Shown here one piece after another: positions 39,172 to 47,932 of a DNA stretch of 64,000 nt. The DNA comes from CAWJTV01 sp963845695. GTDB taxonomy: Bacteria; Planctomycetota; Planctomycetia; Isosphaerales; Isosphaeraceae. The DNA lies in NCBI GenBank assembly GCA_963845695.1, contig CAWJTQ010000012.1:248001-312000 (forward strand). The letters run 5' to 3'. A model generated the notes under the pieces. It saw only the letters and a list, made by a program, of their open reading frames with translations. It was not told where the DNA came from and searched no databases. Both the position numbers and the translations under genes were made by a program. Each line of letters begins with the position of its first letter. Positions within the stretch are counted from its first letter, which is position 1.

Positions 39172-40470
39172 ATGGCTCGAAGACACGGCCTCGTGCGGAT
39201 TCTGGTGTTCGTTGGCTGGCTGGCAGTCGGGGCTCGGTCCGCGCCGGCTCAGAACCTCGAGAACGGCGTGATCAACAGCTTCGAGATCGCTCCGGCCGGA
39301 TCGCTCGAGGAGGAGTTGCTGAACCGGCTCTCGGTGACCCAACAATACCAGCCCGGCGACCTGCCGCGCCTGGCGCGGTTGACCCTCCTCGAGACGATCG
39401 CGATGTACCAGAACGTGCGAGCCGACCTCCGGCTCACGAGTATCGGAGGCCGCCTCGAGGGGGAGATGAGCACGCTCTGGGAAGCCGCTGAGCTATTCTA
39501 TGTCAATGCCAGCTATCCGCCTCCGGACCTGGCGGGACTGAACCGGTCGCGGGCCCTGCTGGAGGATGTCAATGCCGCTTATCAGCAGGTCGATTCGACG
39601 CTCGGGCAACTCCCCGGCCTTTCTCAGCGCGCCGCGTTCCACTTGCGAGACCTCTCGCGTATTCTGCCGGTGATGGACTCGGTGTTCGACGCCATCGACG
39701 CCGATGTCGCCGAACCGGTCGCCGCGCCTGAGGACCGCACGCGCGAGCTGGCGACGATCCGCGAGCATTCGGGCCTGCTGTCCGAGAGTCTCCGCAACAT
39801 GGTTCAAACCGTCAAGGATGCGAAACCCGCACCGACGGACCGCGAGAGCCTGGTCGCGGACTTGAATGGTCTGCTCGACCTCGTCCAGGGCTTCGATCGG
39901 ATGTTGGCCGCCGCACCCTCGACCCAGGACCTCGTGGCCTCGCTACGGCCGTTGAGGAGCCGCGTGTGGTCCGTCGAGAACCGGATCGCGCGAATTCCCG
40001 GGGTGCCTGAGCTGGCCCGCCGCTGGGGACCAGTCCGCCAGCGCTTCGATGTTCTCTCGGACGACTTCGGGCTGCCCAGGGTCATCTCTCTCGGCCCGGT
40101 CGCTCGACCGGCCCAGGGTGTCGAGCGGAACTTGTTGGCCCAGGTGGATCGGGCCGTTGCCGCCCTCGACGAGTTCCTCGCCCAGGCGGGTGCGGGGTTG
40201 AGGAGCACCGAAGAGGGTTCGGAATTCGAACAGGGAGTCGGCCGTCTGCGGCTCAACCTCCTTCTGCTCCGCCAGCAGACCATCGCCAGGGAATCGACCG
40301 GGCGGTTGTCCCGATTCCTCCGCGATATCGAGGCCATCAACCAGCAACTGAGCGACCGGGCCAACCCCGATGGCCGCGTCGTGCGCGGGGGCTCGCCGTT
40401 GAAAGCTCCAGGCTTCCGGCGGACGGCGGAGGCCGTGAACAAGCTGCGGGGGCTGTTGCCGAAGACCTGA
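39172..40470 (+). CDS. Exported helical protein, hypothetical
   Basis: From the ATG at 39172 (AAAGGA site) the protein has 432 residues. Residues 1-26 form a signal peptide ending SAPAQ. The rest is almost fully alpha-helical with heptad-like stretches (SLEEELLNRLSVTQQYQ, DLVQGFDRMLAAAP, QVDRAVAALDEFLAQAG), so it may be a periplasmic or surface coiled-coil protein. No family is recognised. It lies 135 bp after the glycosidase-like gene on the same strand. Confidence 0.65.
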   Translation: MARRHGLVRILVFVGWLAVGARSAPAQNLENGVINSFEIAPAGSLEEELLNRLSVTQQYQPGDLPRLARLTLLETIAMYQNVRADLRLTSIGGRLEGEMSTLWEAAELFYVNASYPPPDLAGLNRSRALLEDVNAAYQQVDSTLGQLPGLSQRAAFHLRDLSRILPVMDSVFDAIDADVAEPVAAPEDRTRELATIREHSGLLSESLRNMVQTVKDAKPAPTDRESLVADLNGLLDLVQGFDRMLAAAPSTQDLVASLRPLRSRVWSVENRIARIPGVPELARRWGPVRQRFDVLSDDFGLPRVISLGPVARPAQGVERNLLAQVDRAVAALDEFLAQAGAGLRSTEEGSEFEQGVGRLRLNLLLLRQQTIARESTGRLSRFLRDIEAINQQLSDRANPDGRVVRGGSPLKAPGFRRTAEAVNKLRGLLPKT

Positions 40471-40471
40471 A

Positions 40472-40561
40472 AGCAGTGGTCAGTGGTCGGTAGTCAGATC
40501 ATAGCTCGTCTACGTACTGACCACTGACCACGTATCTCACCTCCGACCACTGACCACTGAA
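40472..40561. repeat. Inverted and direct copies of (A)GTGGTCAGTGGTC
   Basis: The stretch has CAGTGGTCAGTGGTCGG at its left and TGACCACTGACCAC twice at its right (about 40519 and 40542), so left and right parts can pair. It lies between two converging genes and covers the end of the GDPD gene. It may act as a two-way terminator; similar simple repeats lie at 1308-1328 and about 1476-1495. Confidence 0.55.
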
Positions 40562-41500
40562 GCAATCAGGCCACGAGGGTCGTCCGTGAAGAGTCCGTTG
40601 ACGCCGATCTCGGCGAGGTGGCGGGCGAGGTCTCCGCCCCCTTGGTGGTTGACCGAGTAGACCAGCAAGGGGATGTGCCGTGCTCTCAAGGCCCCGACGA
40701 CCTCGTGACGCAGTGACAGCGGGGAAGGCTCCCGGCGATAGGTGACGGACTCGGCACCCAGGACCTCGGTGGAGACATGGACCGTGTTGACTCGGACCAT
40801 GTTTACGGCGTATTCGGGGAGGCGATGAATCGGCGTAGCCAGGAGGATTCCCAGGCCGTAACGGCGGTGGGGTTGTCGGGCCGCGGCGATATCGTTGTGA
40901 TCGAATGAGGAGATCAGGATGCGATCGGCTGTATCGGTCTCCGCGATGACCTCCAGCACGCGATCGACCAGCCCTGGCGGCTGTTCCGGGAACGATTTGA
41001 TCTCGACGTTCACCAGCCAATCCTGCTCCTTGGTCAAGATCAGGGCCTCCTCGAGGGTCGGGATGAAGACCTGGCTCGATCGATAATGCTCGATGTGAGC
41101 CGGATCGAGCTGGTCGAGAGTGCCGAAATCGCGGGCCGAGCGCGGGCCTCCCTGATCCGCGACGAACCAGGAGCCGGCGTCGAGTTCCCGGATCTCGTCG
41201 AAGTCGAAGTCGGAGACGCGGAACCCATCGCGACCGCGCGGGTCGCCCGCGAACCGGGTGGCGACGTTGGTGGTCCGCAGCAGCGATTCATCGTGGAGGA
41301 CGATCGGTACGCCGTCACGGGTCAACTGGACGTCGAGCTCCCACGCCGAGCGCCGGCCTCCCAGGCCAGCCCGCGGCCTCCAGGGTGTTCTCGGGCGCGT
41401 GGAACGAGTCGCCTCGATGGGCGACGATCACCGGATGAGGCTTGCGTGATCGCAGGAGTGCGAGAAAGCGATTCTCTAATGGACTTGGTGGCGATCCCAT
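40537..41500 (-). pseudogene. Glycerophosphodiester phosphodiesterase-family protein, two frameshifts
   Basis: The family hydrolyses glycerophosphodiesters to glycerol 3-phosphate and an alcohol. The N-terminus reads HPVIVAHRGDSFHAPENTLE, with the catalytic HRG...PENT motif. One-base shifts near 41378 and 41350 are then needed to reach the expected LAWEAGA and DVQLTRDGVPIVLHDESLLR. The rest is intact: VSDFDFDEIRELDAG, VNVEIKSFPE, ILISSFDHNDI and a C-terminal GVNGLFTDDPRGL. The ATG at 41500 is the likely start. No signal peptide is seen. Confidence 0.82.
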
Positions 41501-42003
41501 CGATCTGCTCCGTGATGGATCCGGGGTCGTGGCCTGGTAATCCGGCCGCTCCTTCCCAATCCCTGGCTTGCAAATCCGCAAGTCTATCGTCAAGATGACA
41601 GGATATCGGTATTGCACAAATGTTCAGTAATGGCCTCCCGCGATATTCTGGACGCCAACTTCACATTAGACCGCACCGATAACACGCCTGGGAGCCGAAA
41701 CGCTGATGTCGTCGTTAGCATCGTAACGGTTGGCCAAGGACCTGGAGGACATCGTCCTCAAGTTTGGCGAATTGATAGCCGAGGCAGGGCAATTGGTACC
41801 CGGAGTTCGAGAGTCAGGCGGCGAGTACCTGGAATCGGACAGGTACTGAAGTATCGCATGCGCGCTTCGATCAGTGCACAAAAGAGGATGTTGCATCCTT
41901 TCTAGACATCGTCCAGCGGCTTCTCGCTGTTCTACTCCAGTAAATTCTCCGATCTCAAGGGTGCGAGCCGGGGGATTTCGCGGTCGTCCATCGAGCGAGA
42001 GCT
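41501..42003. other. Mostly non-coding; one possible gene fragment
   Basis: A 40-codon frame at 41730-41849 (LAKDLEDIVLKFGELIAEAG, then a stop after YLESDRY) looks protein-like but has a stop just before it. It may be the end of a small gene with a shift. Nothing else in this stretch is supported. Confidence 0.35.
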
Positions 42004-42450
42004 GTGCCTATCAGCAGTAGCACTCCAATCCCCCAAGGTCGCTGGCAATGGACGCCGGGCCGCACAACACCGCGACCCCCGCGTCCTGGCGGCACCGCGC
42101 CCGCTGGCAATGTCCCGGAACTCCTTCAACACCTGTGCTTGATTCGAGCACAAGGGGCAACAATTGCGGAAGCGGAGCAAGTGTGGGTCGATGGAATGCG
42201 GGTCATCTACCAGAGGGCGGCACAGTTCCCCGGCAATGGCCCGGTGGTCAACGACTTCTACGGGGTGGTGAGTGGCGAATGGCGAGTCTACGTGGGGCGA
42301 CCGGCCGTACCCGGTCAGAATACCTTCGCGCTCGCGTTGCATACCCGAAGCGGGGCAATCGCACAGGGACTTTATCCCAGAGACATTCGCCCTCATCCCA
42401 CACAAGCTGGTCAAGAGGCATTGTTCAACTTTCAAATCATCTATCCGTAG
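42004..42450 (+). CDS. Hypothetical protein
   Basis: A GTG at 42004 opens 148 residues. The first 40 are Pro/Arg-rich low complexity, and the rest has a beta-like core (GVVSGEWRVYVGRPAVPGQN, FALALHTRSGAIAQGL). No domain is recognised. Its composition and gene pairing with 42475-42966 suggest a small two-gene unit. Confidence 0.45.
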   Translation: MPISSSTPIPQGRWQWTPGRTTPRPPRPGGTAPAGNVPELLQHLCLIRAQGATIAEAEQVWVDGMRVIYQRAAQFPGNGPVVNDFYGVVSGEWRVYVGRPAVPGQNTFALALHTRSGAIAQGLYPRDIRPHPTQAGQEALFNFQIIYP

Positions 42451-42474
42451 CAGGCACTGCTGGAGGGCTGACCC

Positions 42475-42966
42475 ATGCACGTTCTGAATGCGGGGAAGTC
42501 TTCGGAATACTTCGATTCCCTCGTTGACGAGCGCGAAGATAGCGCCGTCAGCGTCATCCATGGGGCCTGGCTGGAGCACTCGTCATCGCTCGGGCGTTTG
42601 GAGCACATGGAGCCAATCTCCCCACTCGATATGCTGGTTCTGTACCAAGCCGCCGCCGAGACATTCCGGGACTGGACTCTCGGGAAGTCCGATCATGAGG
42701 AGCTCTCTCGAGGTGGTCGCGTCGTCAACCGAGAGCCCGCTGAGGAGAAGCTGTTGTCTCTCATGGATTCTCAGGTGGCTGCACTCGCAACGATGTTCGC
42801 GAATCGCGTGATCGACTTATCCGAGACTTCGACGGTTGCGCAGGACCTCAGCTACTACGTCGAGTTGTTCCTTCGCTCCGTTGAAGACAAACGCGTGATC
42901 GAGGGCATTGTGAGTGGATCGATCAGCAGACATTCCAAACAACTCACCCAGCCGGACTTCTGGTAA
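42475..42966 (+). CDS. Hypothetical helical protein
   Basis: The 163-residue protein is mostly helical and acidic (PISPLDMLVLYQAAAETFRD, SYYVELFLRSVEDKRVIEGI). It starts 24 bp after the preceding gene, so the two may be co-transcribed. No family is recognised and no signal peptide is present. Confidence 0.5.
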   Translation: MHVLNAGKSSEYFDSLVDEREDSAVSVIHGAWLEHSSSLGRLEHMEPISPLDMLVLYQAAAETFRDWTLGKSDHEELSRGGRVVNREPAEEKLLSLMDSQVAALATMFANRVIDLSETSTVAQDLSYYVELFLRSVEDKRVIEGIVSGSISRHSKQLTQPDFW

Positions 42967-43087
42967 GCGTCATCGGTCCACGGATCGTCGCGCTCGCACC
43001 CGCACAGGAAAACGAGAGGCCGACCGGCACGGAGTGACCCGCGGCGGTCGGCCTCGATGTGAGCAGACATCCAGCCTGGGACAACAA

Positions 43088-45274
43088 TCACTTCAGGAAC
43101 AACATATCCTGATAGGTCGGCAGAGGCCAGAGGTCGTCGGCGACGATCCCTTCGAGCTTGTCGCCGGCCGAGCGGACGGCGTTCATGGCGGGGATGATGG
43201 CGTCGCGGGAGTGCTTGGCATGGGCCATGGAATCGCCTTCGGTCGCTTCCTCGGTCGCTTCGGTCAGCCGATCCGTCGCCTCCTGGAGGTCTTCGATGGC
43301 CTTGACCAAGTCGCTCAAGAGGGCGGCCTGGGCCTTGGGGACCACCGCGCCGGTCGCCTTGAGGTTGGCCGCAGCCCCGGCGACCAGGGACTGGTAGCGG
43401 AGTGCCGCGGGGAGGATCATCCGGTTGGCGATCTGGATCGTCAGTTGCGATTCGATATTGATCGTTTTCTTGTAGCTTTCCAGGAAGATCTCGTACCGCG
43501 AGTGAAGCTCGCGCTCGTTGAAGATCCCGTACTTCATGAACAGCTTGATCGACTTGGGGGCGATCAAGTCGGGGAGGCTGTCGATCGCGGTGCGGCGGTT
43601 GGGCAGCCCGCGACGTTCCGCCTCGGCGTGCCAGGCCTCGCTGTAATTGTCGCCGTTGAAGATGACCTGCTTGCTCTCCTTCACGGCGTTCTGGAGCAGG
43701 CCCTGGATCTCCGTATTGAGGGTTTTCCCGGCCGCGACGGCGGTCTCCAGATGGGTCGCGAAATCGTCGAGGCTCTCGGCGACGATCGTGTTCAGGGCCA
43801 CGATCGAGCCGGCGATCGACTGGCTGGAGCCGACGGCCCGGAACTCGAACTTGTTGCCGGTGAACGCGAACGGGCTGGTCCGGTTGCGGTCGCCCGCGTC
43901 GCGCGGCAGGGTCGGCAGGACCGAGGCGCCGATCTTCAGCTCGCCGCCGGCTTTGGCCGTCTTCGCGCCGCCTTTCTCGATCTGCTCGACGATGTCCTGG
44001 AGCATGTCGCCCAGGAACACCGAGATGATCGCCGGCGGGGCTTCGTTGGCCCCGAGGCGATGGTCGTTGTGGGCGTTGGCGACCGTGGCCCGGAGGAGAT
44101 CGCCATGACGAGCCACCGCGCGGATCACGGCGACCAGGAACAGCAGGAACTGAGCGTTGTCGTGGGGCGTATCGCCGGGCTTGAGCAGGTTGTTCCCCGC
44201 GTCGTCGGCCAGGGACCAGTTCAGGTGCTTGCCCGAGCCGTTGACACCGGCGAACGGCTTCTCATGCAGCAGGAGCTGAAGGCCGTAGCGGTCGGCGACC
44301 CGCTTCATGGTCTCCATCACCAGCATGTTGTGGTCGGTGGCGACGTTGGCGTTGTTGAAGGTGACCGCGATCTCGTACTGCGCGGGGGAGACCTCGTTAT
44401 GACGCGTCTTGACCGGGACCCCGAGCTTGTAGAGCTCGGTCTCGGTCTCGAGCATGCAGGCCAGGACCCGTTCGGGGATGGCGCCGAAGTAATGGTCCTC
44501 CATCTCTTGGCCCTTGGGCGGCTTGGCGCCGAAGAGGGTCCGGCCGGCGTTGATCAGGTCGGGTCGCGCGAAGTAGAAGTGCTTGTCGATGAGGAAGTAT
44601 TCCTGCTCCGGTCCCGCGGTGCTGAAGACGCGGGTGGCCTCCGAGCCGAACAGCTTGAGGATCCGCAGCGCCTGCTTGGAGAGGGCTTCCATCGAGCGGA
44701 GCAGGGGGGTCTTCTTGTCGAGGGCCTCGCCGGTCCAGGAGCAGAAGGCGGTGGGTATGCACAGGGTCGTGCCGTTGGGGTTCTCCAGGATGAAGGCGGG
44801 ACTCGTCGGGTCCCAGGCCGTATAGCCCCGGGCCTCGAAAGTGGTTCGGATGCCGCCGGAGGGGAAGCTCGAGGCATCGGGCTCGCCCCGGACCAACTCC
44901 TTGCCGCTGAACTCGGCGACCGCCGAGCCCCCTTCGGTCGGGGCCAAGAACGAGTCGTGCTTCTCGGCGGTCAGCCCCGTCATCGGCTGGAACCAGTGGG
45001 TGAAGTGGGTCGCCCCTCGCTCCATCGCCCACTCCCGCATGGTCGCCGCGACGACGTCGGCGATCGACTCGTCCAGCGGGGCTCCCTTCTTGATCGTGTT
45101 CCGCAGCGCCTTGTACACGTTCTCCGGAAGTCGAGCCTTCATGACTTCATCGGAGAAGACGTTGATACCGAAGAGTTGCCGGATCGGCATGCTCGACCGC
45201 GGGGCGCGCCGGCCGTTGATCGGCCACGAAGTGATCGCGTTCATGGCGGCATCACGGGCGCGGGTTTCTTGCAT
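43088..45274 (-). CDS. glnN: Glutamine synthetase type III
   Basis: The enzyme makes glutamine from glutamate and ammonia with ATP, the main route of ammonium assimilation. Its 728 residues are the length of the type III (GlnN) class, far longer than type I or II. Visible motifs are FTHWFQPMTGLTAEKHDSF, AGPEQEYFLID (metal-binding Glu pair), KTRHNEVSPAQYEIA, FAGVNGSGKHLNWSL and GANEAPPAIISVFLG. Start is the ATG at 45274. It converges on the hypothetical gene pair, with 121 bp between. No PII or regulator gene is next to it. Confidence 0.95.
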   Translation of the reverse strand: MQETRARDAAMNAITSWPINGRRAPRSSMPIRQLFGINVFSDEVMKARLPENVYKALRNTIKKGAPLDESIADVVAATMREWAMERGATHFTHWFQPMTGLTAEKHDSFLAPTEGGSAVAEFSGKELVRGEPDASSFPSGGIRTTFEARGYTAWDPTSPAFILENPNGTTLCIPTAFCSWTGEALDKKTPLLRSMEALSKQALRILKLFGSEATRVFSTAGPEQEYFLIDKHFYFARPDLINAGRTLFGAKPPKGQEMEDHYFGAIPERVLACMLETETELYKLGVPVKTRHNEVSPAQYEIAVTFNNANVATDHNMLVMETMKRVADRYGLQLLLHEKPFAGVNGSGKHLNWSLADDAGNNLLKPGDTPHDNAQFLLFLVAVIRAVARHGDLLRATVANAHNDHRLGANEAPPAIISVFLGDMLQDIVEQIEKGGAKTAKAGGELKIGASVLPTLPRDAGDRNRTSPFAFTGNKFEFRAVGSSQSIAGSIVALNTIVAESLDDFATHLETAVAAGKTLNTEIQGLLQNAVKESKQVIFNGDNYSEAWHAEAERRGLPNRRTAIDSLPDLIAPKSIKLFMKYGIFNERELHSRYEIFLESYKKTINIESQLTIQIANRMILPAALRYQSLVAGAAANLKATGAVVPKAQAALLSDLVKAIEDLQEATDRLTEATEEATEGDSMAHAKHSRDAIIPAMNAVRSAGDKLEGIVADDLWPLPTYQDMLFLK

Positions 45275-45299
45275 GACAGTTCTCCATCAGACAGATCAG

Positions 45300-45816
45300 G
45301 ATGAGGTTCGAGCGTGATGTGGCCGGGGGAGCGCCGGTCGATCCGGAAACCCGATCCACCCGTTCGCAACCCCCGAACGCGACGACCTCAGCTCGTGAAA
45401 GAGACAGGCAGGCGTGCGAATTCGGTGGTGTCGCCAATCGAGCAGACGTGGCTTGCAAGCGGAACAAGGCACACTCGGTCCGATTGCATCAGCGCGGGAG
45501 AGACGCCGATCCTGAACTTGCCGACGGAAACCGCACGATATCCGCGCGCGGCTTCGAACGACTCATTCTCGCTTGAGGGATAAAGTATAGCGACGTCATG
45601 ACATCGCCGCCAGTCCCCAGGGGACTGAAATGCACAAATGATAACGGGCCGTGGATCGATTCCGGGCGGGCGGCCGCGGGCGGTTTGCAACGATCCTCGG
45701 CCGCCCTGCGCTCGGTGAATCGCGCCCGGGACCTTGGCATCCGAGTCCCAGGGTGCCTCCGGCGTGATCTTGAACGAACCGGCTCGGTTCCGGCGATGCG
45801 AGCCGGGTTCCAGGAT
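45300..45816. other. Intergenic region
   Basis: No open frame here has a domain or good start. It lies upstream of glnN and may hold its promoter; no clear sigma-54 or sigma-70 box was recognised. Confidence 0.4.
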
Positions 45817-46332
45817 TCATTTCTTGCTGGCCTGTGCGTCCAGCTTGGCGATGACCCCCTTGGGGTCGGCTTTCAAGCCATCCTCGCACTCCGCACAACA
45901 CAGGTAGAACGTCCGGCCTTCGGCAGTGACCTTGACCGGCTTTTCCATCGAGCCGAGATGATGCGTACTCACAGGGCAGACGGCCTGCTGGATCGCCGCG
46001 TCCTGCTCCGCGGCGGGAAGCTTCTTGATCTCGGCCAGCTCTTCCGCGGACAACTTCGCGGCCGGGGCCTCAGCCTTGCCCTCCTTGGGTCCTTCCATCT
46101 TCGGCCCCTCGGCGGGCTTCTTGGTATCCCCGGGCGGCGTCGACGGGGCCATGTCCTTCTTCGGCGTCTCCTTGCCTGGTTCCGCCGGCTTCGCCGTCGC
46201 GCCAGGAATCGGCATGCCGCCGGCCGCGGGCGACGCCGGATTCGACGGTGGAGTCGCGTCCTCCTCGCCGGCACAACCAATCACGATAGCGAGCATCAAG
46301 GCTGTCCAAACTGTTCGATGGATGGCTTTCAT
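45817..46332 (-). CDS. Lipoprotein with TRASH/YHS-like metal-binding domain
   Basis: The 171-residue protein has a lipobox (AIVIGCAG, Cys20), a long Pro/Ala/Lys-rich linker (residues 25-95) and a C-terminal domain with QAVCPVSTHHLGSMEKPVKV and FYLCCAECEDGLKADP. The cysteines C-P-V-S and C-C-A-E-C are spaced as in TRASH/YHS metal-binding domains, which usually bind copper or iron. It is probably an outer-face metal-binding lipoprotein; the metal is not known. The 300 bp before it (46333-46637) hold nothing supported. Confidence 0.75.
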   Translation of the reverse strand: MKAIHRTVWTALMLAIVIGCAGEEDATPPSNPASPAAGGMPIPGATAKPAEPGKETPKKDMAPSTPPGDTKKPAEGPKMEGPKEGKAEAPAAKLSAEELAEIKKLPAAEQDAAIQQAVCPVSTHHLGSMEKPVKVTAEGRTFYLCCAECEDGLKADPKGVIAKLDAQASKK

Positions 46333-46637
46333 CGGGTGTTTCTCATCTCAAGTGTGGCCGAATCATGGTGAGTCGCGACGGCGCCAACATCAGCGCCGTG
46401 AATTCGATCGCAATTCTAACCCCGATGACGATCCCACGCCAAGGCAGCGGTGCACCGACTGCCTGACTCACTGAGTTCCAAGGTCAAAGCCCAAGGCTGC
46501 CGCTCGGCCGGATCACGGAGAAGGAGACCAGCAAGAGCCCAGCGGGAGCATTCTCAGACCTTCGAACACGAAAGCGAGAAAGACGCACAACGGATCTGCG
46601 CGTTTCAGGGATTACGTGTTCGATCGGTCCGCGGTCC

Positions 46638-47696
46638 TCAGAGCGGTCCGCCCGTGGGCGGCATCGCGGAGTCGGGCGACATTGCTTCGGGGACGCCTTT
46701 GTAGAACCGGCGGTTCTCCAGCGCAAAGATCCGGTCGGTGAAGGCGTCGGCTGTCTGACTGCTCATTCGCTCGCGGGCCACCGAGTTCATCTTGGCATCC
46801 AGCTCGTCGATGTACGAGACGAGCAAGGCTTCCATGGTCTGGGGCAGCACCGGCGAGCCGTACTCCCGCCTGCCGTGATGCGCCAGGATCGCATGTTCCA
46901 GCAGCATCAGCGTCTCTTCGGGGAATCCTTCGATCTTGCTGGCGGCCTCCCGGATCATGTCACGCCCCATCAGGATGTGACCGATCAGGCAGCCTTCCGT
47001 GGTGTATTTGGCCTCGACCGGGTGATACTCCAGCTCGCGCAGTTTGCCGATATCATGCAAGATTGTGGCCGCGATCACCACACCCCGATTGAACGGAGGA
47101 TTCAACTGGTCGTAATACTTGGCGTAGTGCTCCGCCAGGAAGCTGGCGATCCGGGTCATGCTCCAGACATGTTCGATCAGCCCACCCGTGTAACTATGAT
47201 GGATGCCCTGGGCCGCGGGCATCTTCTTGAACAGGGGCTCATGTTCGTGCAAAATCATTTCGACCAGTCGCCGCAACTCCGGCTGATCGATGGCGCGCTG
47301 GATGAGGTCGGTCACCTTCTTGAAGAGGTCATCCGCGGGGTACTTGCTGCTTTCATACAGGTCGGCAAAGTCGAAGCCGTCGCGTGCGTCGTCGTCGGTG
47401 GCGACCCGGATGCCGAGGATCTCGATCTGCATCCCGAATCGGAGATCGTACTTGCTCCGGACCTGGAGGCGATACGCGATCCCCTCGCTCCAGGACTCCG
47501 CATCCCGGAGAAACCGGCTGTCCGACCAGAGGGGCGCTTCGACCGTCGCACGCTTGTCGCGGAAGACGCACCTCATGTACGGTTGGTTTGACTTGGTCAT
47601 GCCGCGCGTCTTCTTCACCAGCGCCGCATAACAGAGGGCCTCCTGCCCGTCGACCAGATCCGAGAGCTTGATGACCACCGGCTCGTTACCCACCAT
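46638..47696 (-). CDS. YhaM-type 3'-5' exoribonuclease (OB fold plus HD domain)
   Basis: From the ATG at 47696 the protein has 352 residues. The N-terminal OB-fold nucleic-acid-binding domain (VDGQEALCYAALVKKTRGMT, YMRCVFRDKRATVEAPLW) is followed by an HD-type hydrolase domain with HHSYTGGLIEHVWSM and ATILHDIGKLRELEYH. This is the layout of YhaM/CbfI, 3'-5' exonucleases acting on RNA and ssDNA. A start at 47729 would add 11 residues before the OB fold; AAAGG lies before 47696. It is divergent from the FAD oxidoreductase. Confidence 0.88.
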   Translation of the reverse strand: MVGNEPVVIKLSDLVDGQEALCYAALVKKTRGMTKSNQPYMRCVFRDKRATVEAPLWSDSRFLRDAESWSEGIAYRLQVRSKYDLRFGMQIEILGIRVATDDDARDGFDFADLYESSKYPADDLFKKVTDLIQRAIDQPELRRLVEMILHEHEPLFKKMPAAQGIHHSYTGGLIEHVWSMTRIASFLAEHYAKYYDQLNPPFNRGVVIAATILHDIGKLRELEYHPVEAKYTTEGCLIGHILMGRDMIREAASKIEGFPEETLMLLEHAILAHHGRREYGSPVLPQTMEALLVSYIDELDAKMNSVARERMSSQTADAFTDRIFALENRRFYKGVPEAMSPDSAMPPTGGPL

Positions 47697-47932
47697 CTCC
47701 CGCCACCTTTCCCGCGCACCCGAAACCACCCGCCCGTTGCTCGATCCGCCACTCCCAGTTTACAACACGACGGTGGTCCGCGAGGGTTCGGCCCGACCCG
47801 AGATGCTCGCCTTGATGCTCGTTGGAATACCATGTTCGTTTGTTCCATTCAAGTGGGCCGGGTGCTCTTGGTCCGTTTTTCACGATATTACCTATACTTT
47901 TGATCAGATTTCGTCGTCAAAATGGGGGGAAA

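Noticed and set aside
42914..45304. 796-residue plus-strand gene
   Set aside because: It is antisense to the strongly supported glutamine synthetase III.
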